NCBI RefSeq assembly: GCF_000376565.1
Contig: NZ_BARG01000018.1
Span: forward strand, 248,001 to 312,000
Source of the DNA: Streptomyces hokutonensis
GTDB lineage: Bacteria > Actinomycetota > Actinomycetes > Streptomycetales > Streptomycetaceae
Direction: 5' to 3'
DNA length: 64,000 nucleotides
Positions 46,601 to 55,698 of the stretch are shown piece after piece. How positions within the stretch are numbered: position 1 is the stretch's first letter; every line of letters begins with the position of its first letter. The notes under the pieces were generated by a model that made no database searches, was not told the DNA's origin, and saw only the letters and a list, made by a program, of their open reading frames with translations. A program made the translations under genes and the position numbers.

Positions 46601-46851
46601 CCGACGCCGATGACACCTCCAAGCTCGGCGCGCTCAAGCTCTATGTCGACAGTGCCCTGATGGGCGACGAGGACGGCGTGCCGTACTCCGCCTCCTGGCA
46701 GGGCGGAGGGGCGTTCGAGATCGGCCGGGCGAAGATCAACGGCGCCGCGGCCCGCTACTTCCCCGGAACGATCGACAGCGTCCGTGTCTGGGCCGGAGCC
46801 ACCTCCACCGACACGATCGCCAACCGGCGCAACACCGAGCAGCAGCAGTAG
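43117..46851 (+). CDS. Large secreted LamG-domain protein upstream of the RHS toxin
   Basis: The protein has 1244 residues from the GTG at 43117, with the signal segment about 14-40 (VRNGAIAVALLACAVPVAGA, ending ALADD). The N-terminal third is a beta-rich region with repeated Asp/Asn-rich strands. A DNRLRE-like middle (about 330-530, with DPHWYDLSHVTKG) and a C-terminal part with two LamG/concanavalin-like jelly rolls (about 765-970 and 1000-1240, each with AKLNGTTAYLATSG- or MTLNGSTAYATATG-type starts and a closing IGR..GTIDSVRVW motif) follow. Such proteins commonly precede RHS toxins in Streptomyces and may bind surfaces or help display the toxin. The RHS gene begins 93 bp later. No enzyme motif is seen. 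Confidence 0.85.
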   Translation: MVSQQRRHSWRQSVRNGAIAVALLACAVPVAGATPALADDRPVSATADRIPEAQASSLAAKTGDRVIVDAATTESSQVFANPDGTFTQEMNAAPVRARKDDGTWAPIDTTLVREADGSARAKNTTAGLTFSGGGSGDGLVTLKDEGHALRLGWPTALPDPRLDGATATYAGVLPDVDLKLTALDSGYTSVLVVKTAEAAKNPALATIRMTVSGSGLDIAPTADGGFVARDNDGTPVFESPAGRMWDSAGDAPAADVTTQLSRVGTSTNAETPEPGLTDETPLPAAGGEPTPSEGPGSGDSAAELPLKVVGSTLEITPDPALLHGKDTVFPLYIDPPTKGIVLGDWTALASNGTKYWEFDGDKGVGRCSNYAGYLCSNTPYTQRMYFEYPLSSIHGKKVLDATMEVYQLWTFSCDPHWYDLSHVTKGISSSTTWSTRPTADDLMGDRNVAYGRGSLCSPSQPANWVRFSDNVADEPNENLTTTLASAATDKDPQITFSLTAHDESDAGAWARFRNDAKLSVTYVSYPGKPTSYGVQQGTTGRACNASSLPFATSVTTPKMLATVQSADGSNAQLRALFEVWKADGSSRAWYAASPDGAWVADNASRNASSSALPAQTDYRMRVKTQAYYKTDRGVTGVLDSSWSSWCYFRVDTDSPPPPVVTSADGVYKPAETDPAAGGVGIPGQFTFTPADTNPTTAGIQSDVVSYKWKLNSGAVSAPIPVAKGAATTQTITPNQAGENTIQVWGFDAASHSSNTGYYSFQVKGAEQPSGIWHLDNGLTDSTTATQHPLTSSGATWDTLARSGSGAAKLNGTTAYLATSGAVLDTTKSFTVSAWARLTKKDVNYTVLTQAGTNASGFQLYYSTAYNAWVFNRHQTDVASPVLTRSIGGKPPVLNAWTHLAGVYDAAAQTIHLYVNGVAQGEPVSFPVTPWKASGGLQIGRLLASGTGKENFAGTIDEVKVWSRALADTELAHDAWLEDEDLSDGTAGDPVPALVAKWDATDMANATGTTVKDTSGFGRNLTLNGAALTQFTTGDPDIGEEVTTTQAMTLNGSTAYATATGPVVDDAGSFTATAWVTLDPAKLADTSKSYAVQVFGQSGTSQSAWGVWYEQPAGSAQGRWTFGRPNKDGTGAAWTTSESTAFTTARLGVPVMLTVVYDAQSAADADDTSKLGALKLYVDSALMGDEDGVPYSASWQGGGAFEIGRAKINGAAARYFPGTIDSVRVWAGATSTDTIANRRNTEQQQ

Positions 46852-46944
46852 CGAGGCCTTGAGGCGGGGCGGCCACGATACCCGTCCCGCCCTGCTCCGT
46901 GCCTCTCGTCACGCATCCCCCACTCCGAGAACCTGGGAATCACC

Positions 46945-49900
46945 GTGTCCTCAACACCCTTCCGCACCCGTGTGCCAGGGGCGGTCATACGCCGCTGGCT
47001 CGGCCGTGGTGCGTTGGTCGTCTCCCTTTCCGTCCTGCCACAAGTCGTGATTCCCGCGGGTTACGACTTCGCGGCGCAGGCCCAGCCCGCAGCTTCCCGC
47101 AAGCCGCTGGAAAACCGGCCCGACGCGAAGACCGACAAGGTGGGCGTGCTCAGGCCCAGCTTGTCCAAGGCGCCGGGGGACAAGGCCGCCCCGGCCGCCC
47201 GAAAGACCCGGGACCGGCTGAAGAAGGCCACGTGGCCGGAGGCTGGGAACGCCACAGCCAGTGTCCCGGCGAGCAAGGGGACTTCGCTCACCGTCGGCGG
47301 GCTGGGCGTGAAGCTGGCCCGGAAGCCCGGCGCGAAGACCGCGGCGGCCGAGAAGGTGGCACTCAGCGTCCATACCCGGTCGGCGGCGGAGAAGGCGGGC
47401 GTCAACGGCGTCCTGCTGACCGTCGCCCCCACGAATAACGCGTCCGGCACACTCCGCGTCTCCGTCGACTACTCCTCATTCAACGACGTCTACGGCGGCA
47501 ACTTCGGCCCCCGTCTGCGCTTGGTCACGCTCCCGGCGTGTGCGCTGACGACGCCACAGAAGAAGTCCTGCCGTATCCAGCGCCCGGTGGCCGGCGCGGA
47601 CAACGACACACAGGCGCAGACGGTGTCGGGCACGGTGTCCACCGGGACCCGGATGGTGATGGCGGCGGCGGCCGACAGTTCGGGCGGCGGGAGCGACTAC
47701 AGCGCCACCTCGCTGTCCCCGACCGCGACTTGGGAGGCTGGCGGCAGCACGGGGGACTTCACCTGGAACTATCCGCTGCGGGTTCCCCCGGCCACGGCCG
47801 GCCCGGCCCCGAGCCTGTCTCTCTCCTACAGCTCCGCCTCGGTGGACGGTCGTACGGCCGGCGAGAACAACCAGACCTCGGTGATCGGTGAGGGCTTCTC
47901 GTTCACCGAGTCCTACATCGAGCGCAAGTACGACTCCTGCAAGGACGACGGCCAGAGCGGTAAGGGCGACCTGTGCTGGAAGTACTCCAATGCCACTTTG
48001 GTCCTCAACGGCAAGGCGGTGGAGTTGGTCAACGCCTGTGCCGACAAGGCCGCCTGTGACACGGCTGCCCTGTCCCAGGCGTCCGGCGGTAGCTGGAAGG
48101 TGAAGAACGAGGACGGCACCCGCGTCGAGCACCTGACCGGGGCCACCGGCAACGGCGACGACAACACCGAGTACTGGAAGGTGACGGACGCCTCCGGCAT
48201 CCAGTACTTCTTCGGCAAGCACCGGCTGCCCGGCTGGAGCGACAAGGGCACCACCGACACCGCCGACGACGACCCGGTCACCAACTCCGTATGGACGGTC
48301 CCGGTGTTCGGCGACGACTCCGGCGAACCCTGCTACAAGTCCACCGGCTTCGCCGACTCCTCCTGCAACCAGGCCTGGCGCTGGAACCTAGACAACGTCG
48401 TCGACCCCCACGGCAACGCGTCCTCGTACTGGTACACCAAGGAGACGAACTACTACTCCAAGAACGCCGACACCACCGTCAACGGCACCGCCTACACGCG
48501 CGGCGGCTACCTCAACCGCATCGACTACGGCCTGCGCAGCGACCTGATCTACAGCAAGCCCGCCGCCCAGCAGGTCGGTCTCATCTACGCCGAGCGCTGC
48601 CTGACCTCGTGCTCCAGTTTGACGGCGGACACCAAGGCCAACTGGCCCGACGTGCCCTACGACATGATCTGCGCCTCGGGCACCAAGTGCACCACCCAGA
48701 TCGGCCCGGCCTTCTTCACCCGCAAGCGCCTCACCGACATCACCACGTCCGTGTGGACCAGCACCGGCACCACCCGGCGCGAGGTGGACACGTGGCACCT
48801 GGACCAGAGCTTCCCCGACACCGGTGACGCCTCCTCACCGAGCCTGTGGCTGAAGTCCATTCAGAACACCGGCAAGGCCAACACCACCACCGCCGCCATG
48901 CCCCCGATCGTCTTCGGCGGCATCCAGATGTCCAACCACGTCGAGGGCAGCGGCCCGGACACCCTGCGCTACATCAAGTGGCGCGTCCGCACGATCAAGT
49001 CCGAGACCGGCTCCACTCTCACCGTCAACTACTCCGACCCGGACTGCATCTGGGGCACCAGCATGCCCGCGGACATCGACAAGAACACCCGCCGCTGCTA
49101 CCCGGTCAAGTGGTCCCAATCCGGGGCGACTCCGGTCACCGACTGGTTCCACAAATACGTCGTCACATCCGTCTTCCAGGACGACCCCTACGGCCACGGC
49201 GACACAGGTGAGAAGTACTACGACTACCAGGGCGGAGCCGGCTGGGGCTACGCCGACGACGAGGGCATCACCAAGACCTCCGACCGCACCTGGTCCCAGT
49301 GGCGCGGTTACGGCAAGGTGGTTGAGACCTCAGGTGACTCCGAAGGCCCGCGCTCCAAGAAATCCACCCTCTACATGCGCGGCCTGAACGGCGAGAAGGA
49401 ACTCGACGGCACCGCCCGCGTCGAGAAGGTCACCGACTCCACCAGCACCGCCATCGACGACTCCCGTCAGTACGCCGGCTTCGTCCGCGAGACCATCGTC
49501 TACAACGGCGCCGACGAACTCAGCGGCACCATCAACACCCCCTGGTCCCACAAGACCGGCAGCCACACCTACACCTGGGGCTCCACCGACTCCTGGATCG
49601 TCCAGGCCGGTCAGACCGCCACCCGCACCAAGACCTCCACCGGCACCCGCACGGTCACCCAGAAAACCACGTACGACCCCACGTACGGCATGCCGATGAC
49701 CGTCGAGGACAGCGGCGACGCGGCCAAGACCGGCGACGAATCGTGCGTGAAGACCAGCTACGCCCGCAACACCTCGGCCTGGGTGGTGAACACGGTTTCA
49801 CGCACCGAGACATACTCGGTTCCCTGCGCGACCACCCCGACGATCCCCGACGATGTCGTCTCCGACACCGCCACCGCCTACGACAACCAGGCGGTCGGGA

Positions 49901-52900
49901 CAGCGCCCACCAAGGGCGAGATCACCGCCTCCTACCGGGTCGCAAGCTACGACGCGGACAAGAAACCCGTCTACCAGCAGGTCTCCGGCGCCACCTACGA
50001 CAAACTGGGCCGTCCGCTTACCGCGACCAACGCCCTCAACCAGACGGTCAGGACGACTTACATCCCCGACGACGCCGGTTACGGGCCGTTGACGTCGAAA
50101 ACCTCCATCGACCCCAAGCTCTACACCTCCACCACCGAGGTAGACCCGGCCTGGGGCACGGCCACCAAGACCACCGACGCCAACGGCAACATCACCGAGT
50201 GGGCCTTCGACGCGCTCGGCCGCCTCAAGTCGGTCTGGAAGCCAGACCGCTCCCACACACTCGGCGACGCCGCGAGCATCGTCTACGCCTACAGCATCAA
50301 CAACGACAAGGAGACCTGGGTCCGCACCGACGCCCTGAAGTCGGACGGCAAGACGTACAACAGCTCCTACGAGATCTTCGACGGCCTGCTGCGGTCCCGT
50401 CAGAAGCAGGTCCCCGCACCCAGCGGCGGTCGGGTGATCTCCGAAACCCTCTATGACGATCGCGGCCTGGCATACATGTCGAATGCCCAGGTCCACGACA
50501 ACAACGCCCCGTCGAGCACCTTGGCCAACACCTTCACCGGCTCCGTCCCCGCCTCTACCGAGACGGTCTACGACGCTGCTGGCCGCGCCACCGATTCCAT
50601 CTTCAGGGTCTACGGCCAGGAGAAGTGGCGCACCAAAACCGATGAGCAGGCCGACCGCACGGCCGTGACCGACGCCGCAGGCGGGACCGGCATCCTGACG
50701 ATCACGGACGCCCGTGGCCGAGTCACCGAGCGCCGCGAATACAGCGGCCCCATCCCGACCGGCAGCGACTACACGCACACACTGTATGAGTACAGCGCGG
50801 GCGGCCAGCTCAAGAAGATGACCGGACCGGATGGTGCGGTGTGGACCTACGGCTACGACCTGCGTGGCCGTAAGACCACCTCAACCGACCCCGACAAGGG
50901 GCAAGTCGACACCACCTACAACGATGCCGACCAGCCGCTGACGGTTACCGCGACCCTCGACGGCACCTCGCGGACCCTGATCACGGACTACGACGAGCTC
51001 GGCCGCGAGATTGGTACCTGGGACGGGGCCAAGGACAACGCCCACCAACTGACCAAGTTCACCTACGACTCCCTCGCCAAGGTACAGCCGACCGCCGCGA
51101 TCCGGTACGTCGGTGGTACCACCGGCAAGATCTACTCCCAGGTTGTCACCGGCTACGACGCGCTCGGCCGACCCAAAGGCACCAAGACCGTCATCGCCGC
51201 GAGCGACCCCCTGGTGACGGCCGGCGCCCCGCAGACGTTCACCACGTCGACGACATACAACATCGACGGCACGGTGCAGTCCACATCGATGCCCGCGGCA
51301 GCCGGCCTGCCCGCCGAGACGGTCACCAACAGCTACAACGGACTCGGCATGCTCACCGGCACCGACGGTATGACGGACTACGTCCAGAACATCGGCTACT
51401 CGCCGTACGGCGAGATCGAGGAGACCCGCCTGGGCACCTCCACCGGCGCCAAGCAACTCCAGATCCTCAACCAGTACGAGGACGGCACTCGCCGCCTCGC
51501 CAACACGCACACGGTCGACCAGACCAACACCGGATACACCAGCGACGTCGACTACGTCTACGACGCCACTGGCAACGTCAAGTCGGTCACCGACAAGGCG
51601 AACGGCACGGACACCCAGTGCTTCGCCTACGACGGCTACCGCCGCCTGACCGAAGCCTGGACCCCGTCCTCGAACGACTGCACCACCGCCCGCTCGGCCA
51701 CTGCTCTCGGCGGCCCAGCGCCGTACTGGACCAGTTGGGCGTACAAGCCTGGCGGCCTGCGCGACAGCCAGACCGAACACAAGTCCACCGGTGATACCAA
51801 GACCGCCTATGGTTACCCCGCCGTCGACGCCAACGGGGCCGGCCAGCCCCACACCGTGACGTCGGTCACGGTGGGCGGTGCCGCGGCCAAGTCGTACGGG
51901 TACGACGAGCAGGGCAACACCACCAAGCGATATGGCACCACGGGCACCGCGCAGAGCCTTGACTGGGACATCGAAGGAGAACTGACCAGCCTAACCGAGG
52001 GGTCGAAGACCACCGACTACCTGTACGACGCGAACGGCGAACTCCTGATCCGCCGCGGCCCGGCGAAGACCGTTCTCTACCTAGCAGGTCAGGAACTCCA
52101 CTACGACACGGCCGCGAAGAAGTTCACCGCTCAGCGCTACTACCCCGCGGGCGACGCCACAGCGGTCCGCACCGAGTCCGGCCTGTCCTGGATGGTCGAC
52201 GACCACCACGGCACCGCGTCGATGACGGTGGACGCCACGACCCAGGCCGTCACCCGCCGCTACACCAAGCCGTTCGGTGAGTCCCGCGGCACGGCACCGT
52301 CGGCTTGGCCGGACGACAAGGGCTTCCTCGGTAAACCCGCCGACACCGACACCGGACTCACCCACATCGGTGCCCGCGAGTACGACCCAACCACAGGCCG
52401 CTTCCTCTCTGTCGACCCGGTTCTGGCTCCCGAGGACCACGAGTCGCTGAACGGCTATGCCTACGCCAACAACACACCCGTCACCAAATCCGACCCCACC
52501 GGCCTGAAGCCGATCGTGGGCTGTGAGCAGGGATGCAGTGACGGAAAGGGCGGCACCTACCGGTCGTGGGCGACGATGGGTCCCAACGGGACCTGGGTCT
52601 ACCACTCCACCAAGGCCTACTCCCAGTCCTTCCAGTACCAGAAGGCGGGCGGTGGTACCGGAAGCGGCACCATGACCGTCACCGTCCGCACGGACGGGGG
52701 CGTGAAGTCGGCGACGGTGGTGTTCAAGAAGGGCCCCGACCCGAAGCCCAAGAAGGACGACGGCTACTGCAACGCCTGTTGGGCCATGGGCACGAACCCG
52801 CACTATGACCCCAACGCCAATGACATCCCCGACGCAGGCAAACTCGCTACCTGGCAGAAGGTCGTCCTGGGCATCGTCGCAGCTGTGTCCGTGGCCGTCG

Positions 52901-53469
52901 CCGCCGCACCGGTTGCCGTCGCCCTGGGCGATGGGTGCTTGGCCGCCGCCCCGGTCTGCGCCGCGGAAATCGCCGAGATGGTGACCGGTGGGGCGTCCGG
53001 CGGCAGCGCGGTCGTCGGTGGCGGAGCCGCGGTTGGTATCGGTGGCTATAGTGCAGCCCGTTCTACTCGCCTGGGCGGTACATACTTCACCCCGGAGACG
53101 GGCCTAAAGGCTCTTATCAACCCAGCCGGAGGAAAGACGAACTGCCGGGCATGCGTGATTTCACTCGACCAACTCATGGCCAACGGGGCACGTTCGAACG
53201 CTATTCCCACGCTGGAGCGTGGATCCGAGAAGGCGATTGAAGACTTCTACGGCAGGAAATTCCGATCCAGGAGCTTTTCGAACATTGTGACCGACATGCA
53301 GAAGGCAGGACCTGGGGCCCGAGGTATCGTGTGGGGTATGGACTCCCAAGGTGGTCATGTGTTCAACGTGACCAACCTTGAGGGAAGGGTGACGTTCCTG
53401 GATGGACAAACCGGGAACGCAAGTCATGCACCTACGTGGGACGGCTACTCGTTCATGAGGACGGACTGA
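46945..53469 (+). CDS. RHS-repeat polymorphic toxin with C-terminal papain-like (Tox-PL) domain
   Basis: The 2174-residue protein has an N-terminal signal segment (about 20-40). An Ig-like and SpvB/RHS N-terminal region leads into the YD-repeat shell, which ends in the RHS core motif GAREYDPTTGRFLSVDP and SDPTGL (about residues 1805-1853). After a short hydrophobic stretch (about 1980-2035) the tip reads NPAGGKTNCRACVIS (C2067, C2070), GGHVFNV (H2138) and TFLDGQTG (D2153, Q2155), the Cys-His-Asp layout of papain-fold toxin/glutamine-deamidase (Tox-PL, PF15644). The tip DNA is clearly less GC-rich than the shell, as for exchanged toxin cassettes. Its stop overlaps the ATG of the immunity gene. 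Confidence 0.9.
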   Translation: MSSTPFRTRVPGAVIRRWLGRGALVVSLSVLPQVVIPAGYDFAAQAQPAASRKPLENRPDAKTDKVGVLRPSLSKAPGDKAAPAARKTRDRLKKATWPEAGNATASVPASKGTSLTVGGLGVKLARKPGAKTAAAEKVALSVHTRSAAEKAGVNGVLLTVAPTNNASGTLRVSVDYSSFNDVYGGNFGPRLRLVTLPACALTTPQKKSCRIQRPVAGADNDTQAQTVSGTVSTGTRMVMAAAADSSGGGSDYSATSLSPTATWEAGGSTGDFTWNYPLRVPPATAGPAPSLSLSYSSASVDGRTAGENNQTSVIGEGFSFTESYIERKYDSCKDDGQSGKGDLCWKYSNATLVLNGKAVELVNACADKAACDTAALSQASGGSWKVKNEDGTRVEHLTGATGNGDDNTEYWKVTDASGIQYFFGKHRLPGWSDKGTTDTADDDPVTNSVWTVPVFGDDSGEPCYKSTGFADSSCNQAWRWNLDNVVDPHGNASSYWYTKETNYYSKNADTTVNGTAYTRGGYLNRIDYGLRSDLIYSKPAAQQVGLIYAERCLTSCSSLTADTKANWPDVPYDMICASGTKCTTQIGPAFFTRKRLTDITTSVWTSTGTTRREVDTWHLDQSFPDTGDASSPSLWLKSIQNTGKANTTTAAMPPIVFGGIQMSNHVEGSGPDTLRYIKWRVRTIKSETGSTLTVNYSDPDCIWGTSMPADIDKNTRRCYPVKWSQSGATPVTDWFHKYVVTSVFQDDPYGHGDTGEKYYDYQGGAGWGYADDEGITKTSDRTWSQWRGYGKVVETSGDSEGPRSKKSTLYMRGLNGEKELDGTARVEKVTDSTSTAIDDSRQYAGFVRETIVYNGADELSGTINTPWSHKTGSHTYTWGSTDSWIVQAGQTATRTKTSTGTRTVTQKTTYDPTYGMPMTVEDSGDAAKTGDESCVKTSYARNTSAWVVNTVSRTETYSVPCATTPTIPDDVVSDTATAYDNQAVGTAPTKGEITASYRVASYDADKKPVYQQVSGATYDKLGRPLTATNALNQTVRTTYIPDDAGYGPLTSKTSIDPKLYTSTTEVDPAWGTATKTTDANGNITEWAFDALGRLKSVWKPDRSHTLGDAASIVYAYSINNDKETWVRTDALKSDGKTYNSSYEIFDGLLRSRQKQVPAPSGGRVISETLYDDRGLAYMSNAQVHDNNAPSSTLANTFTGSVPASTETVYDAAGRATDSIFRVYGQEKWRTKTDEQADRTAVTDAAGGTGILTITDARGRVTERREYSGPIPTGSDYTHTLYEYSAGGQLKKMTGPDGAVWTYGYDLRGRKTTSTDPDKGQVDTTYNDADQPLTVTATLDGTSRTLITDYDELGREIGTWDGAKDNAHQLTKFTYDSLAKVQPTAAIRYVGGTTGKIYSQVVTGYDALGRPKGTKTVIAASDPLVTAGAPQTFTTSTTYNIDGTVQSTSMPAAAGLPAETVTNSYNGLGMLTGTDGMTDYVQNIGYSPYGEIEETRLGTSTGAKQLQILNQYEDGTRRLANTHTVDQTNTGYTSDVDYVYDATGNVKSVTDKANGTDTQCFAYDGYRRLTEAWTPSSNDCTTARSATALGGPAPYWTSWAYKPGGLRDSQTEHKSTGDTKTAYGYPAVDANGAGQPHTVTSVTVGGAAAKSYGYDEQGNTTKRYGTTGTAQSLDWDIEGELTSLTEGSKTTDYLYDANGELLIRRGPAKTVLYLAGQELHYDTAAKKFTAQRYYPAGDATAVRTESGLSWMVDDHHGTASMTVDATTQAVTRRYTKPFGESRGTAPSAWPDDKGFLGKPADTDTGLTHIGAREYDPTTGRFLSVDPVLAPEDHESLNGYAYANNTPVTKSDPTGLKPIVGCEQGCSDGKGGTYRSWATMGPNGTWVYHSTKAYSQSFQYQKAGGGTGSGTMTVTVRTDGGVKSATVVFKKGPDPKPKKDDGYCNACWAMGTNPHYDPNANDIPDAGKLATWQKVVLGIVAAVSVAVAAAPVAVALGDGCLAAAPVCAAEIAEMVTGGASGGSAVVGGGAAVGIGGYSAARSTRLGGTYFTPETGLKALINPAGGKTNCRACVISLDQLMANGARSNAIPTLERGSEKAIEDFYGRKFRSRSFSNIVTDMQKAGPGARGIVWGMDSQGGHVFNVTNLEGRVTFLDGQTGNASHAPTWDGYSFMRTD

Positions 53470-53729
53470 TGATTTCGGAAGAACAGGGTCGGCTGGTTGC
53501 GGAGGAGTTCCTGCAAGCAAGTCGAAGGCCTAGCGAACCTGAACTGGCGATCGACTGGAATCAAGTACGGATAAAGGAGCAAGTTCTTATCGCTCCATAC
53601 AATTCTTCACAGTTCTTGGCCACGGGTGAGAATCAACTGCTGGACTGCTGGCCGATTCTCGTGGACCTGGTCTCAGGGAAAGCTCGATTCGGAGAGCTGG
53701 AGGAGCGGGGCTTCTGGAAGGAGCCGTAG
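53469..53729 (+). CDS. Probable immunity protein (Imm35/YrhB-like)
   Basis: The protein has 86 residues, and its ATG shares a base with the toxin stop (TGATG). It reads MISEEQGRLVAEEFLQASRR at the start, ending with CWPILVDLVSGKARFGELEE. The opening helix and the final PILVD..SG strand match the small YrhB/Imm35 family, which is known beside papain-like toxins. Its composition is low in GC, like the toxin tip, so the two probably moved as one cassette. Immunity function is inferred from position and size. Confidence 0.8.
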   Translation: MISEEQGRLVAEEFLQASRRPSEPELAIDWNQVRIKEQVLIAPYNSSQFLATGENQLLDCWPILVDLVSGKARFGELEERGFWKEP

Positions 53730-53739
53730 CGGATATCTT

Positions 53740-53773
53740 TTCTGTCGACCCGCAGACAAGCGGGTCGACAGAA
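53740..53773 (+). terminator. Terminator of the toxin/immunity operon
   Basis: Perfect 14-bp arms TTCTGTCGACCCGC/GCGGGTCGACAGAA with a 6-nt loop start 11 bases after the immunity stop. Confidence 0.85.
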
Positions 53774-54050
53774 GACTCAGGGCGGCGTCGTTCAGGAGAT
53801 CTGTCCGTGTTGATGTCGGTTCAGGTCTGAACGGTGGCCAAGACCTTCTCTCCGTGTATGGCCAGGGCTTCTCCGCTCAGTGCGTTGTGGCTAACCGGAT
53901 TTCGTTCGAGGTGTGTGAACCGCCCCGGTTCGAATGGAGACTCGATTTCGTGAAAGGATCGAGTCATGGCACGACCTTCCCGTTACCCGCCTGCTGAGCA
54001 GTCGACGGCAAGCAGGTTGCCTCTCGCCGTCTAGGCAGGCCGGAAAAGCA
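53774..54050. other. Intergenic segment with no supported gene
   Basis: No gene is seen. GGTTCGAAT at 53927-53935 looks like a tRNA T-loop, but no tRNA folds around it. Composition is lower in GC than in flanking core genes. Confidence 0.5.
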
Positions 54051-54083
54051 GAGACCCCCCGCATTCGACCTGCGGGGGGTCTC
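54051..54083 (-). terminator. Perfect 13-bp hairpin between convergent units
   Basis: Arms GAGACCCCCCGCA and TGCGGGGGGTCTC with a 7-nt loop. It is placed about 110 bp beyond the end of the beta-propeller gene and could terminate transcription from either side. Confidence 0.8.
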
Positions 54084-54192
54084 TGGCTTCTGGGACACAA
54101 CGGGCCCCTTTCGGCCTGACCGTGATGTACGCGGCCCGTCCCCCAAGGCGAGTGAAAGACGAGCCGCCTACTGTCCTGGCCGGTGGCGCTCG

Positions 54193-55266
54193 TCAGCTGA
54201 TGAAGTCGCTCTTGTAGAAGACGCTGGCGTCGAGAAGGTCGTCGGGGCTCGCTGCGGTCTTCGACGAGAAGCCGAAGGCCAGTCGCGGCTGGCCCGAGAC
54301 CATCCAGGTCGCAATGCCCTGCGGTTCGCGGCCGGGCAGCGACGCCCCGGCGCTCGTCTCGAAGACGTCGTAGACCGAAGCCCCCGAGTCGTTCAGGTCG
54401 AGAGTGACAAGGTACGAGGTGTTGTTCGCGCGGCCGTAGGTCAGGTAGGCGTACTCCCCGCAGGAGACGATGCCCTGGAAGTAGTCGGTGTCTTCGAGTC
54501 CGGGGATCTCGCCGTTGTTCGGGATCGCCCGTTCTACGAGCCGGTAGCCGTCGCTGAGCCGTCCGGCTACCGCGTCGTCCATGTCGAACACCGCGAGTCG
54601 CCAGAGACGCTTGGCGGTCGCGTCCGTCGCGTAACGGATCAGGAGTCGGTTGCTGTATGTGTCGATCGCCGGCCGGGGGAGCTTGACGAAGCTGGAAATC
54701 GTCGGGGTGCGGTCGTAGATGGTGACTGCCGGATGGTCCGAGTAGTCAAGGGTCAGCCCGGCGACGAACCGGAAACGGGACAGCTTCTCCCCGGCCCCGT
54801 TGTCGTCGGAGTCGGAGCCTTCGATCCAGAGATACGGTTCCGATCCCGACCCTGTCGACTCCACGCCCATCGACGAACCGTGGCCGAATCCGTGCAGCGC
54901 CATGATGTCCAGCACGTTCCCCGAGAGATCGGTCTTGGAGATCCACAGATCTCCGTTGTGACCCGTGCTGTCCCCGATCCGGTGCTGCGCGAAGTAGATG
55001 TGGCTGTTGACACTGTCGAAGGCGAACGACTGCATGGCCCAGGTCGGCTGGTGCAGCGGTGCCCGCCAGACCGGATTCCCTCCGGCGCCGGACAGCAGGA
55101 AATGCTTGGAGGAAGGCACGGACGCCGCCGCCGACCCCGCCGCCCCGAGCGAAAACGCTGAACCCGTCGCCGCAACGGCCGCGATCCCCGCCCCAGTTCG
55201 CAGAATTCCACGTCTGCTCGGCTGCTGCCGCTGTTCGCTCTCAGTGGGCGGTTCGTGAGTTGATGT
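54193..55266 (-). pseudogene. Tat-exported TagC/P68-RBP-like beta-propeller protein lacking its start codon
   Basis: The visible frame from the GTG at 55119 gives 308 residues (SFAFDSVNSHIYFAQHR, GDLWISKTDLSGNVL, SYLVTLDLNDSG), a propeller of the type found in phage receptor-binding and TagC-like proteins. The frame stays open upstream and encodes a clear Tat signal: QQPSRRGILRTGAGIAAVAA then TGSAFSLGAAGSAAA. Before that it reads TSTHEPPTESE, but the next codon upstream is CGG, not a start, and a stop (TAA) follows that belongs to the adjacent insertion sequence. The start codon seems to have been replaced at the junction near 55267. A shortened, unexported product from GTG 55119 remains possible. 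Confidence 0.75.
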
Positions 55267-55281
55267 CCGTTCCGGACTTGG

Positions 55282-55698
55282 TTACCGCTTCTTGTTGAAG
55301 GTGCCGGGCTCGGCCTCGGTGAGGATTCCTAGTGTGACCAGGCGTTTCATCTTGGCGCGGGTGCGTTCGACGTGTTTTGGCAGCAGCTCGAAGTCGAGGG
55401 CCTGACAGATGTCTCGAGCCCTCAGCGGGCCGGTGGTGTCGTTGAAGACGGCGAGGATGCGCGGGTAGTCCGGGTGCTCGGGCAGCTCCAGACTTCCTGC
55501 TGGGGCGACCGTCTGGGCCGGGATCCGGTCGGCGAGGCCGGTGACGGTCGTGCGGGTGATGGCGAGGTGTTCCAGACGTAGTTCGGCCTCACGGAGCTGG
55601 GTCTGCAGGACGTCGATCTGGGTGCGGAGATCGTCGGCCAGGGCCCGGGCGGCGTCTTCCTGAAGGTCGAGTGCCTGGAGGAGCGGGTTCAGGTTCAC
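55282..55698 (-). CDS. Accessory protein of the IS5-type element (coiled coil plus wHTH-like end)
   Basis: The protein has 138 residues from a GTG (55698) that overlaps the transposase stop as GTGA. The first half is a predicted coiled coil (ALADDLRTQIDVLQTQLREA); the second half (HPDYPRILAVFNDTTGPLRA then DICQAL and VERTRAKMKRLVTLGILTEA) looks like a winged helix. I see no catalytic motif. Small coupled genes of this type accompany some Streptomyces transposases, possibly as DNA-binding or regulatory partners (inference). Confidence 0.75.
   Translation of the reverse strand: MNLNPLLQALDLQEDAARALADDLRTQIDVLQTQLREAELRLEHLAITRTTVTGLADRIPAQTVAPAGSLELPEHPDYPRILAVFNDTTGPLRARDICQALDFELLPKHVERTRAKMKRLVTLGILTEAEPGTFNKKR

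Noticed and set aside
53920..53945. GGTTCGAAT resembling a tRNA T-loop
   Set aside because: The flanking bases do not form a 5-bp T stem and no acceptor, D or anticodon arm can be placed upstream.
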